Shown here: positions 13,306 to 24,100 of the stretch, piece by piece
Layout of the letters: each line of letters opens with the position of its first letter
Position numbering within the stretch: the stretch's first letter is position 1
Assembly (NCBI RefSeq): GCF_001522545.3
Contig: NC_031778.1
Coordinates: forward strand, 21,726,247-21,790,246
From: Parus major
Lineage: Eukaryota > Chordata > Aves > Passeriformes > Paridae
Length of the DNA stretch: 64,000 nucleotides
Direction: 5' to 3'
Made by a program: the position numbers and the translations under genes
Notes under the pieces: generated by a model
The model's database searches: none
The model's input: only the letters and a program-made list of their open reading frames with translations
Told to the model about the DNA's origin: nothing

Positions 13306-16300
13306 TCATATTCTTTTGAGATTTTCCAAGACGAAACTTGAATCTGGGCCACAGAATCCAAGCGTTGCAGGTAGGAACAGAATTTGTCTAATTCTTCAGA
13401 ACTCATTTGTACTGTTTTGGGGCTCCACACACTGTAAAACTGAGTTCCCTCATTTTGTGTTGCTTGAAAAAGTAATTTTTCACTTTCTCTAAAAAAAGGA
13501 CATGTGGGCAATTTTGTTCTGCAGTAAGAAGAGAAAGGCAGAGAGAGATTATGAGCCAGGAAAACCACCAAAATAATAAAAAGACCTTTTTAAATTTCAC
13601 CCCTGATATTTCAGAACCAAGTCCTGAATTCCTCTGGAGGATTTGTGAAGGAAGAATTTCAACATGTTCCTTCTGCTGGAATTAACATGAGACTTCATTA
13701 GACAGAAGTGAAGCCGAAACCTGAAAGATTAGACCTGTAAGTGCAAAAACATTGGGCATTTCGGGATCTCCTTTCTTCAGCAGAGCTGTTCCCTTGCAGA
13801 GCTTTTCCAGATGATCCCTCACAAACGGGGCATGGCTCAGAATGTGAACAAAAGCTTTCACCAGCAGGAGGGGGGGAAAAGCAGCCACATTACTTCATTC
13901 TGAAGAGTGGTGTTGTACAGCAATTACTTTGCATAAAACGTTCCATAATGAATTAAGAACCCCGAGTCAGTGCAGCAGCCAGGCTGACAGAGCAGGCAAT
14001 CCATCACAGAAATGATTCATAAATTAAACCATCCCCAACTAAGGCCTTCACTTATCACCGTGAAATAGCTCCTAAGGAGTCATTATGGGTATTCTGTCAA
14101 TAATGCATAAACTTCATGACCCTTTTAGCTCCCACCTCCCCTCAGATCCAAACAGTAATGGCCCATCACTCCTTCCCCATCCCTGATTCCTGGGTGCTGT
14201 TTCCTCACCCCATGGAAGTCAATGAAAGTGCTGCCATTGATCTTCAGCAGCACAAACTCGCCTTCCCCTCATCTTAACTCAAACAAATTCAAATTTAGCA
14301 GCGCTGCTGGGGCTGGAGGTGCAAGCAGAGGACAGGGAAAAACCAAGGAAATTGAGGATTAAACATCCACTCTCCTCATGTTGCCAGAGCTCGGTGAAAA
14401 CCATCATTGCTGTGTCACACCACACGCAGAGAGATGGGCTCGCTCACTTTAGCTGTTACCAATTTAATTAATCCCCCTCAATTTTCTGCTTTCATCACAC
14501 TCACTTTCACTGATAAGAACTGAAAAAACCATGAGAAAACTTCTCATTCATCGTGGCCTATGAGACTTGGTGGTTTTTCTGAAATATCCCACCACAGCTC
14601 CACGGTCACCAGACTAAAGCCATGAACAAAATCAGCTAAACTCAGCACTGGCCAGGTGAGCCCTGCTGAAGGCACCTCCTGGAGCATCAGGGTCCTCAGA
14701 AACACCTCTGCAGTGGCTGCCAAGGAAAGGGGCTTTCCAAGTGAAGTGTTTTATACCAAGAAGCAAGCAAAAGCATCATTTGAAATCTGAAGTGTATTGG
14801 CTAGGGAATAAAATAAGAGAATGTGAGTCTGACATTTTGCAGCCCTTGTTTGAAGCCAGCTTTTTGCAGAGAGTTCTTTCAGTAGAAGAAATACTATGGC
14901 CAAATTCAGAAGTAAGTGTATTAATAGTAAACCATAGGTTATACTTTATTAGTTTAAGGATTATTTAGCAGAAGGAAACTCTTTAAATACCTAAGTTAAG
15001 CAATCTGTGTTGTTACATACAAGAAGCCATCCTGTAACTTGGTATGAAACAACACAAAAGCAACGTGCCAAATACCACAGGGATTTTGCTCAGAAGGAAG
15101 ATTTATGAAAAGAAAAAAAAAGATATCCCTTTTTAGCACAACGTACATACAAGAGAATTCATACTGCCCATAAAATCTCTCCCTTTATAGATCTATTTGA
15201 AATGAATGAAAACTCCAATTCTGGGGTTAGATGAGGATGCCCTTTACTGTGCAGCACAGAGTTGGTGTGTGCAACCTGCAGCTGCAGACACCTCGAAAAG
15301 CAGAGTAAAACACAGCCTGGCTCATTACTGCAGCTCCTGCAAGTCATTGCTATTCTTCTTCCACCTTGCAGGGTTCACTCGCAGATCAGTCCCATCAATT
15401 ACTGCTCGGTGCTACCTGGCTCTGGTATTACCTCGAGGAAAGCTCTGCACATCCAAATTCAAAGGCTGCCAAGGTGCAGTCGTGATTTAAACATCATCAT
15501 TCAGTTTTCACACGCAACAAGGAAAGCTATCATTGTGAAAATGGGTAATCAACCAAATAACCTTGCGTTCACTTCATTTACAGGTCTGCAGCTTGTGGTT
15601 TTAAAAACACAGTGGAAGTGTTGGGGTGTTTTAGCAGTAAATATTATTCATAGTACACTGGAATTTTCTAGGTAACAAAAAGGAAACAATGAGAGTGAGA
15701 TGATGAATACAAACTGTGAGGAACCACTCATCCTGGGTTTCTTTCCACTATTACTCTTCAGGATGGTTCAGATACTTCTCTTTCAGGGATTTTATGCATG
15801 GTAAGCAGTAAAAGTAACCAGAAATATTTTCATTGCCCCAGCCTTCTGGACCCACCTGGATAAATCACCTCTTAGGATAGTAGCACCAAATACTTCATGT
15901 CAGTTCAAACCTCTGGATGCCTAAACCCATCCTTTACTTCACTAGTAATTACTTTTTTAGAAAAAAAGAAATATTACGTGCTTGACAGCTTAAGCCAGCA
16001 CTGACACATTAATCTTTCTCTTCAGGTAGAGTCTCAGACTGAGCACTGCTCCAACAGCAAAGCCCTGACTTGGGGAGACACAGGTGGGAGAGACATCCCC
16101 ACCCTGGGGAAGGTCACACTCCTACTCACCCTGCTTCTGTCTAAGAGTTGTTAGATTTGGAAGAGTTAGTAATTTATTTTTTTTTCCCTAAAAAATAATC
16201 CAGATGGAGTTTTATTTTCATTTTTTACTGTGTTGTTTCCACATCTGAACACCAGGAGCCTTGAACTCTCCCACAGCTCCCAATTGTGTTTGTGCCAAGG

Positions 16301-19300
16301 CTGACCCTGATGCTCGTCTGCTTTAGCACAAACACAAACATATTTTTCTCAGGGTATCCAATAACCTGCAAACCATCATTTCCACTAGCAAGAATTCTGA
16401 ATTTTTCAGCTCCTTGTGTTCCCATTAAGGACAAACCAGGATTTCTGCTGCTGTGCAGGTGCCAAGCAGAAGCTGCCACTGAACCCCAGGAGGCACAAGT
16501 GGCACAGTCACACTGCCCCAGTGCCAGCAGCGGGTGCAACACGTCCTCAAGGGCTGTCAACAGCACTGAGTGAGCCCTGACAAATGCAGCCAGGAGGGTT
16601 TACAGGAGCTGAGTGTCTTCCCCAGGTCAGGCAGGGATGTGAAGGCCAAGGACACGGCACTGGCTTGTGGCTTGTGCCATCCCACAGGGTATTTCCAGCA
16701 GCAGCACGGTTCAGGTGAGTGTGTGCACACTGATTTTACATCTGACACAGCTGCACAGGCACTGCAGGCTCTTACCTGCTGCTCTGACAGCACCAGGGTG
16801 GTGTCAGAGTGCACCTGTAATTTTTTTAGGATAATAAGTGGTTGGAGAAGCAGCCAAGAAGACGCCTGTGCTGCAGGGGTAGAAATCCTGAGGGGAGGAG
16901 TTTTTGTTGTTGTTCTCCTTGGGCCATTTAATATACAAATAAATGAACATGGACTCTGATTTGTATTTTATACTCCCCAGCTCTATAATCCTGGCTGTTC
17001 TGTCCCTGTGACTCAGCAGAAACAGTTCAGGTTTCGTGGTGGCACTGGCATCACACGGTGAGCTGAACATGAGAACTGTCCCTGTGTGTGCGTTTGTATG
17101 AGGAAAATCAGCTTCACACAGTCAGGAGACAGAGAATTTCAAGTGTATTTGGTGAAAAATGACATCCACAATTCAGCTGCAAACGTAGATCTAAGGGGTT
17201 GTTCAGGATCTGAAAGCCAAGAAAACCAAAGTGCATTGGGACACAAGCACTTGGCACACCCCCTTCGTGGGCTCCTTGGAAGAAAGAAATAACTCACCCA
17301 GAATAAGAATTCTCCTTTCACTGAGGTTGTTATGTACCCACATGCACAACAAACCTTCCTTGAAATCTCTGTAGCATTTGCACTGCTTCTTATTCAGATG
17401 AGAACACAAATGCAATCCACTGGCTTCATGTCTGCTTCTTACAGATTGACTTTTTTATACCCTTACCTGGCCTAGTTCCATTTATTAGGAACATATAAAA
17501 AATTATTGCCTTCTATAACTCTTCTTCAACAATGCCTCCAGCCTGAAGGCTTCATGAAGTTATAAGCAAAGATTTATATGTAATAAATTATTGAAAATGA
17601 AGAATATCTGTCTCCAACAAAAGTAATATATTTCAGTTAACAATGACTTTTCCAGTGAAAGGGAAGATAAAAGTGTGTTTAGCAGGTATTCTGATACCAT
17701 AAACTAGAATACAATATTTGCATGTTCAAATATATTACAGAAAACTATGCTAATTCAAATCTGACATTAAGAAATCACTTTCTATTGCAAATTGGAATTC
17801 CAAATAAAACAATAAGCTGCACTAGACTTAGACAGCTACACAGTCCACTTGGCAGAGATAATCCACCTATAGAATTAATAAAATTAAAAAATAAATAAAT
17901 AAAAACACCCCAAAATGCATATTGCTGTTAAAAACACAAAGAAATACGAGAATGAGATTTTTCTGCCTTTGCAGCACATACCTTCTCCCAAATACCCACT
18001 CATAAATTTCCCACAGGAGTCCTACATCCACACCCCATCACTCAGTGCACAAAATGGTTCACAGCACTTGTACAGAGAACCTGCTAAGTGGATTAAAGGT
18101 TTTTTTTCATGTGTGACTTCATGATTTACTGTGTTTGGCCAAGATTCTTCCTTGACTGACCTTGACCTAATCCACACATGATTTAAAGGGGATTTTATGT
18201 ATGTAAACGCATGAATAGATAGTAAAGTACTTAGACTCCTTATACTAGAGAACAACTCTGAGATTAAAAAACCAAAGAGGGTTCTAAACACTACTATCAC
18301 ATGTGCTTTTTATGTTTTTATTTCAGATGAGAATAAAACCATTTTTACTGTTGACTTTGACTCCACAGCTCAAGATCAGATTCCACTAGTTTTAGATAGT
18401 TTGAACTATTTCTCAAGTCACGGAACCTACAATGTACATAAAACTGTCCAAACAGAATTTACACCCCCATTACAAATAACAGATCAAGCATGGAAGCCAA
18501 AATGGGAATGGCACATTCCCAACAACAGGAATGAAATAGTATTGAAATAACACAATATAAAAACCTCATAAGAAGTTTTCTTCTAAACTGCAGCATTAAA
18601 AATTTGTGCTATGGTTTTACTAAAAGAATGTTTCAGTCTATTATAATGACAGAAAAAATTTCTAGGAAGTTGTTTTCATTCTCAGTACACAGAAGGAAAA
18701 GGATGGTGTAAGAAAAAGGCTCTAAGATGGCTACAGGAGGATAATCCCAGCCTTAGAAACAATTAGTTAACAAGTTTATTACTGCTAAAGAGGAGGGTAG
18801 CTGCCACAGGATTCCCTAGCACAGGCTGAGGATGAACTGTGAGTTCTTCCAGGGATCTGAAACGTGCTGGGAACGCTGATACTTCTCCCTCCTCCCACTG
18901 GAAAGCTCTCAGGGAACCATTTTAGAAATTCAATGTAATAACTAATCACCACTTTGTGAAGGCCAACAGGCACCTAGCACTAACTCAAATATGGGCAGAG
19001 ACCCAGGGAATCCCACGGCTCTGGGGTGAACAGCAGCCAGGTCCATTCACCTGGAGCTCCTTCCAGCCCTGGAACCACTGAAGCAGGGAGATGGAAGCCT
19101 GGCACTGTGCAGGACATCAGCCAGGTCTGTGGGAAATGGAATCACTCTCACAGCTGGCAGGAGCTGCTGCAGACTGGAGCAGGGCACGGGGGGGTGGCCA
19201 GAACAGGGGACTCCAAGAGTGGTCACTCCATTACAGGAAAGGGAAGAGAGTGAAATGGAAACACAACAGCAGTCTGAAAACAGAAATATCTGCAGGTTTA

Positions 19301-20635
19301 GGTGGCATGGCTGGCCCACAGCAGCAGAAAACTGGAGCTGGTCACCCAGCTGCCCTAAATTCCCCCAGATGGGCAGTTCCAGCTGGCCACCAGGGTCCTG
19401 AAAAGTGCCACCACATCCTACCTCAGCGTGCTTCTGGGAATACATCAAAAGAAGCAGTTAGTTCTAGACTCAGTTTCCCTTTCCAGCCCTGTGTGCTGCT
19501 GACCAGGCTCTGCACAGAATTCAGATTTGCACTTTGCATTTGAAAGAGAAAGATGAAAACACAAAGCCTGCCACATTTTTCCCTACACTGGTACCTTTTT
19601 GCAGTGAAGGAATACACTTCCCTCCTACCAGCACTTTCTTGAATGGTCCAGGAGATTGTCCCATTCCCAGGAGATCTTTAGGTTTATCTTGATCAGTTTA
19701 TTGGCTTCCTCACACTGGTTTTCAACAGCATAGCAATTTCATTTTGAATCTAAAAGCATGATCAATTTTCTTTTTTTATGCTGAATACATTACTGGCCTT
19801 GAAAGATCCTGCTATCACAGCTTTCCAAAGAAGGATGGCTGGATTTGCTTAGCCCTGAGAAAAGCCCCATTTCCAGGAGCTAGTCAGCAAACAGAACCTA
19901 TTTCAGCTTCTTCCATCAGCAGGATGGACCATAAATACCTGCAGGAAGTAGATCTGCAAGTCAGATGGAGTCATCACTACCTACTTACTCTGAGGAGAGT
20001 GCCTGGCTTTAATACCTTCATAATCACAATTTACCATTGAGAAGCTGCCCCAAGCTATTGCCAATTTATAGTGGACACCCACGATGAGCAATAATGGCTT
20101 GTACTGCAATGAAACAGATTTATTGTCAATATAAATATACTTACTGCAGCAGCTTTTCTTAACTCTTTATTTATAAGGCACATCAGATAGCCCAACGAGG
20201 GAAAGGAAGTATTTCTATATACCAGGCTTTTCACTTCATTTCCTAGAAAGATTACAGAACATCATGGACACGAGGATCACACCAAAGGTTACATATTCTA
20301 ATTTCAGAGAAAATAAAACACTGTGAAGAAAAGTAACTTTACAAAAATCCATGCAAATATTAGTCTATATACCCAGGTTTTACTCTAAAATGAACCCCAG
20401 ACTTCAAAAGGAATGGAGTAGATTTGATGGACCCACTGGAGATATTTATCTGATAAAAGACTTTCAAATTATCCTCCCAGCCCCATAAGATATTATCTTC
20501 ATAATGTACTAAAAAAAAAAAGAATCCTGGCCTTTGGTATTCACCTAGCAGTCCTGGATGGTGCTGAAATTAATAAATAATAGAGCCACAAGCAACACCC
20601 TATTGATTTTCTGCCGGATTTGTCTGTCTCCTCAG
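13306..20635. other. Flank, no supported gene
   Basis: Mostly unique sequence. The stretch 14000-14130 (unit ATTATGGGTATTCTGTCAAT) and that at 17500-17800 are AT-rich with a complex, non-repetitive texture. They could be conserved non-coding elements, but conservation cannot be seen here. The region 19020-19480 is GC-richer with overlapping frames on both strands and no identifiable element. Confidence 0.4.
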
Positions 20636-20932
20636 AATTTTAAGAAGTGTTTAAACAGATATATCCATTATGTGTTGGAAGGAATTTTAAAACTCCCCAG
20701 TAGGGCTGTAGCTGATGACATATTGACAGTATCTCAGCCTGAAATAATTTTGGACATTCTGCTTGTGTTGTCTGCAGATGCAGAGCCAAAAAAAACCCAG
20801 TTGAAGGGCAAAGTGAAGGTCAAATGCCTGAAGCAGTCAGAGAAAGCAGCTATACTTGAACACTATTGCTTCAACCCTTGGACATCAGCTTGTGAAGACA
20901 GAAGCAATTCCTGTTATCAGCTGTACAAATAA
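20636..20932 (+). CDS. Plus-strand terminal-exon-like ORF, unidentified
   Basis: A strong acceptor (TTTGTCTGTCTCCTCAG) opens a 98-codon frame starting NFKKCLNRYIHYVLEGILK. The TAA stop at 20930-20932 sits inside an AATAAA hexamer (20928-20933), so the coding end and a poly(A) signal coincide. The middle part (AVADDILTVSQPEIILDILL) is rather protein-like, while the end is Cys/Asn/Ser-rich. No upstream partner exon was found, and I do not recognise it. It could be the last exon of a non-coding RNA, a decayed retrocopy or chance. Confidence 0.2.
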   Translation, partial: NFKKCLNRYIHYVLEGILKLPSRAVADDILTVSQPEIILDILLVLSADAEPKKTQLKGKVKVKCLKQSEKAAILEHYCFNPWTSACEDRSNSCYQLYK

Positions 20933-20940
20933 AATTATTA

Positions 20941-23087
20941 AAGCATCAGACTGTTTTTCCATTGAAAAGAGTGCCCTAAGGACTGAGATTTTAACTCTGC
21001 TGCGAAAGAACTGAGGAGTTCTTATCTTCATTTGCTAATATAAACAGAATACCTTCACTAATTCCCCAAAGCAGCTCCCAGCTCCTCTGCAGAGCTTTCC
21101 TCAAAGTTCTTTCTACTGCAGCCTGATGCTTTCAGACTGGAAGGCTTCCAGTTCCAGATTTTCCATCTGAAATGCAGGGCACCAGAGCACTGTCACCTTG
21201 CTAATAAAATGGGTTGATGTGGTTTCAGAGCCATTTACCAATCCCTTGGAAACATTTTTTACATTTTAATGCACCAGTTAAATGGAAGAGCATGTAAGAA
21301 TTTCGGTACTACTTTGACAAGAGACTGAAACAAGAACATGTTAATCAGCTGTGTAAATGCTCCTTTTTGCACTGATCCTATTTGTTGCTCCTTTACTCGA
21401 GCAGGAATGTTCTCCTCATTACGGTCCTGATTAAGAAGTTTGATGTGCTGACCTTGAATATCAAATTAAGCTCCACGCTGCAAGCAAAGCATCCTATCTT
21501 CTCTAGTGGCTTATAAATTCATTAGACACTTTAGACAGAGTTTTAAAATTTGCTGACACTAAATTCACTGAATACAGAACAGAACCATTAAGATTTATGA
21601 GGCAAACCTGCAGTTAAGTGAAACACGCATTCTCCAGGTGATTTCCACCAGGAATCCTTTCCATCTAGACCCTTGCCTTGTTTTTTAAACAATGCCCTAT
21701 TAAATTTCAGACTCTTTAATTATCTTCTCATTTTCCAGCCAAGTGATCAATAGCAGAGGGCAGACAGGAGGCTGACAGCTGCTGGGACCAGCCCGAGCCG
21801 GGCTGGCGGCGGCGCTTGCTCGCTGCCCGTGGCTCGAGGCACTCGTGCTGCACACCCCTCACCAGTTCAAAAGGAACAGCTTCAGTGTAAAAGTTTGCTT
21901 GCTGCTGTGGAGTGAAAATAATTTATCTCAGATGCCATGTTTCTGAAGCAGCTGGATCAGAATTTTAAATCTTTTTGCCATGTATATTCCCCAAGGGCGC
22001 GAGAAGTGAATCAAGGCTCTTTTTTACTTTCATGGATTCCAGGCTTTGACAGGAGCTCACAGCAGAAAAAAAAAAAAGAAGTAACTTCTGAACATCAGGC
22101 AAGCCCTGTGTGCCTGGTCTTTGCTTAACAGGCTTTGTTTTCATTTTGGCAGAATATGTTTTGTTTGCATTTAAAAAGGGGCATTTGATATCAAATACGA
22201 ATGCTTAACTAGAAAGCAGCTCCACCAACAACGCCAGCCTTGTCTAACACACAGGATAAGACTCACAAAAGAAAGTTAATTCAGTCATTTGTGAAGACAC
22301 TTAAAGGGGATGTCAGGATGTAGAGCCTGCTCACAACAGGAAGGAGAGATGGTGAGAGGGAGACATGGGGTAAAATCAATCAGTGGAGGAATATTCTCAC
22401 AAGACTGATTTATCCGATACCAGGAGGGGTTCGTGTCGCAAACCCTCATGCTGACAAGATTTAACTCAGCAGACACACTGCAGAGAAAGGGTCGAGATGA
22501 GGACACAGAGTCACCTAAAATACCCACCAGCCTTCCCTAAACACTCAGCTGAAACGATTCCCTCTCATCTCGCACACGGTGTGCGCCACAACAGTCTCCA
22601 GCCGTATGGCACCGAGGATGCTGATGTGCTCTTCTGCTGCCGTCCTGGCCAGGGAGCCAGAACAGCAGCAGCTGCCACAGGGATGGCTCCTCTTTCACAC
22701 TGATCACTTTGTAAATACAGAGCACCAGCACAGCTGTACAGCTCACAGCTCCAGGGTGGAGGCAGCATGGCTCACACCAAGACTTTCTTGGAAGTCTGGT
22801 GTCGGTCTGTAAGTGAGTTTGGATGAGAGGATCCAAAATCCAACTGGCAAGACAGGGTGCTTAACAAACTGATGCAGCCTGAAGCACAAAAAACAGTCTT
22901 GTTTTTGGTGCAGAATTACACTTATCGCCAATTCTGCCTCAAATAAATGTATCAAAATGGAACACAAATACAAGCAAAAATTTGCTACACTGATGGAAAC
23001 CACACAGAAATAACTGGGACGGAAATGTTTATCTGGAGAGTGACTCCAAGGGGCCCAAAGAAAGAGTGGCATCAACAGAACTTAATA
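20941..23087. other. Flank near the inferred gene end
   Basis: It contains the CpG-dense patch at 21787 and a further minus-strand frame around 22650-22555 (AAEEHISILGAIRLETVVAH) preceded by a CTGGCTCCCTGGCCAG acceptor. I could not place that frame in a consistent chain, so it is not listed as an exon. Confidence 0.35.
21787..21845 (+). promoter_or_regulatory. CpG-dense patch, possible small promoter
   Basis: Nine CpGs fall in about 60 bp (GAGCCGGGCTGGCGGCGGCG and the following CTCGCTGCCCGTGGCTCGAG) inside CpG-poor sequence. CpG is normally lost from methylated vertebrate DNA, so such a cluster suggests a site kept unmethylated or under constraint. No TATA box or first exon could be assigned. 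Confidence 0.3.
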
Positions 23088-23168
23088 TCAGTGTTCAGTC
23101 GACTTCTCTGCTCTCAGAGCTGTTGGAGGGGAAGCAGATATATCTGATATCAACCTAAACTGCTGGAG
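23088..23168 (-). CDS. Candidate alternative terminal exon
   Basis: After the acceptor GGTTGGAATTGCAG, an open phase-0 frame begins LQQFRLISDISASPP and runs 26 codons to a TGA at 23088-23090. Its start phase matches the end of the 23491-23427 block. I saw no canonical AATAAA within several hundred bases downstream, which weakens it as a true 3' end. Confidence 0.25.
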   Translation of the reverse strand, partial: LQQFRLISDISASPPTALRAEKSTEH

Positions 23169-23426
23169 CTGCAATTCCAACCAGCATGGCAAGGTGGAAG
23201 CAGGGGTCGTACCTTGACCTTGTAAACAAAGAAAATAGAGAGCGTAATTACAGTCCTCACAAAACAAACATGCAAACATGGAAGGACAGCAAGAGGACTT
23301 TATCCCACATTTCAGATGGCATTTCTGAGGTTTATTACAGAAATGAAGGTTGATAAGAAGTGTCACACAGTTAATGACATCAGAGAGGAGCGTGACCTTC
23401 ACCAACCCAAGTGAAAATGAACTTAC

Positions 23427-23491
23427 ATAAAACAGCCTGTTAAAAGATGAGGTGAGAAATGAGACGAGACCAGCAGCCATTTCTGCTTCCT
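23427..23491 (-). CDS. Candidate alternative 3' exon (65 nt)
   Basis: The acceptor follows CCCTCCTTTTCTCTTTCTGG and ends CCCAAG. The donor is TTTTAT then GTAAGT. In the frame reached from the internal donor at 24058 (one leftover G plus AG makes Glu), it reads EAEMAAGLVSFLTSSFNR and ends in phase 0. It offers an alternative to the stop inside the 24100 exon. It lies inside a 180-codon open frame that is mostly intron by this model. Confidence 0.28.
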
Positions 23492-23962
23492 CTTGGGCCA
23501 GAAAGAGAAAAGGAGGGGAAAGAACTGCACTCAAGTCTGTATGGGGGGAAAAATGTGACCTAAGGTCTTCTACCACAGCTAATCTCTCTTCTTTCCATAG
23601 ACAAAAATTATTGGATTTAAGATACAACAAAGTGAGATAGTACCAAGGAGTGTTTCATTAATGTCACAAATTTGCTTTCTGAAAACCAGAACTGAAATAC
23701 TGTGGTTTAGTTACATGTAAACAGACAGCAAAACACACCATGAAAAGTTGTACCTTGTGTTCATAAATGTTGTGCAAAAGAATCCAGAGTTTTGCCTGCA
23801 TTTTTTAGATATTTTGCATTTCACCTACAGCAAAATGTCCTTTAAATGAAATGTCATAGCAACTAAAATACTGTCTTCTAACATAATTTCATCCTGGTTC
23901 TCCATCCCTTTTTCTTCTTTCCTGTTTAATGTTGTAGTTGTTCACGTTTGATGTTCCTGTTA

Positions 23963-24100
23963 ATCATCACCACAGCATTTTTTGCTTGTTTTTGCCATGA
24001 AAGGCTGGATCACAACGTTCTCGAGATCTCTTTCCAACCTGATATCCTGTGATTCACCTCTCCTATTGCTGTCCTTCCCAGATTTATCTGACTTTATTTC
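23963..24100 (-). CDS. Candidate last coding exon, stop at 23960-23962
   Basis: A poly-pyrimidine tract (CTTTTTTTCCTTTTTTCAG) is followed in phase 0 by 46 codons beginning EIKSDKSGKDSNRR, ending PFMAKTSKKCCGDD, then TAA. The peptide is strongly charged, as expected of a disordered C-terminal tail. ATTAAA, a variant poly(A) signal, lies about 30 nt after the stop. An internal donor (GGAGAG then GTGAATC) at 24058 would shorten the exon to 43 nt and splice onward, so the end is ambiguous between this form and the one using 23491 and 23168. Confidence 0.43.

Noticed and set aside
23088..23630. 180-codon minus-strand frame as one continuous gene
   Set aside because: Most of it reads as Phe/Cys/Leu-rich chance translation. 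Only two sub-blocks have splice signals, and these are listed as alternative exons.
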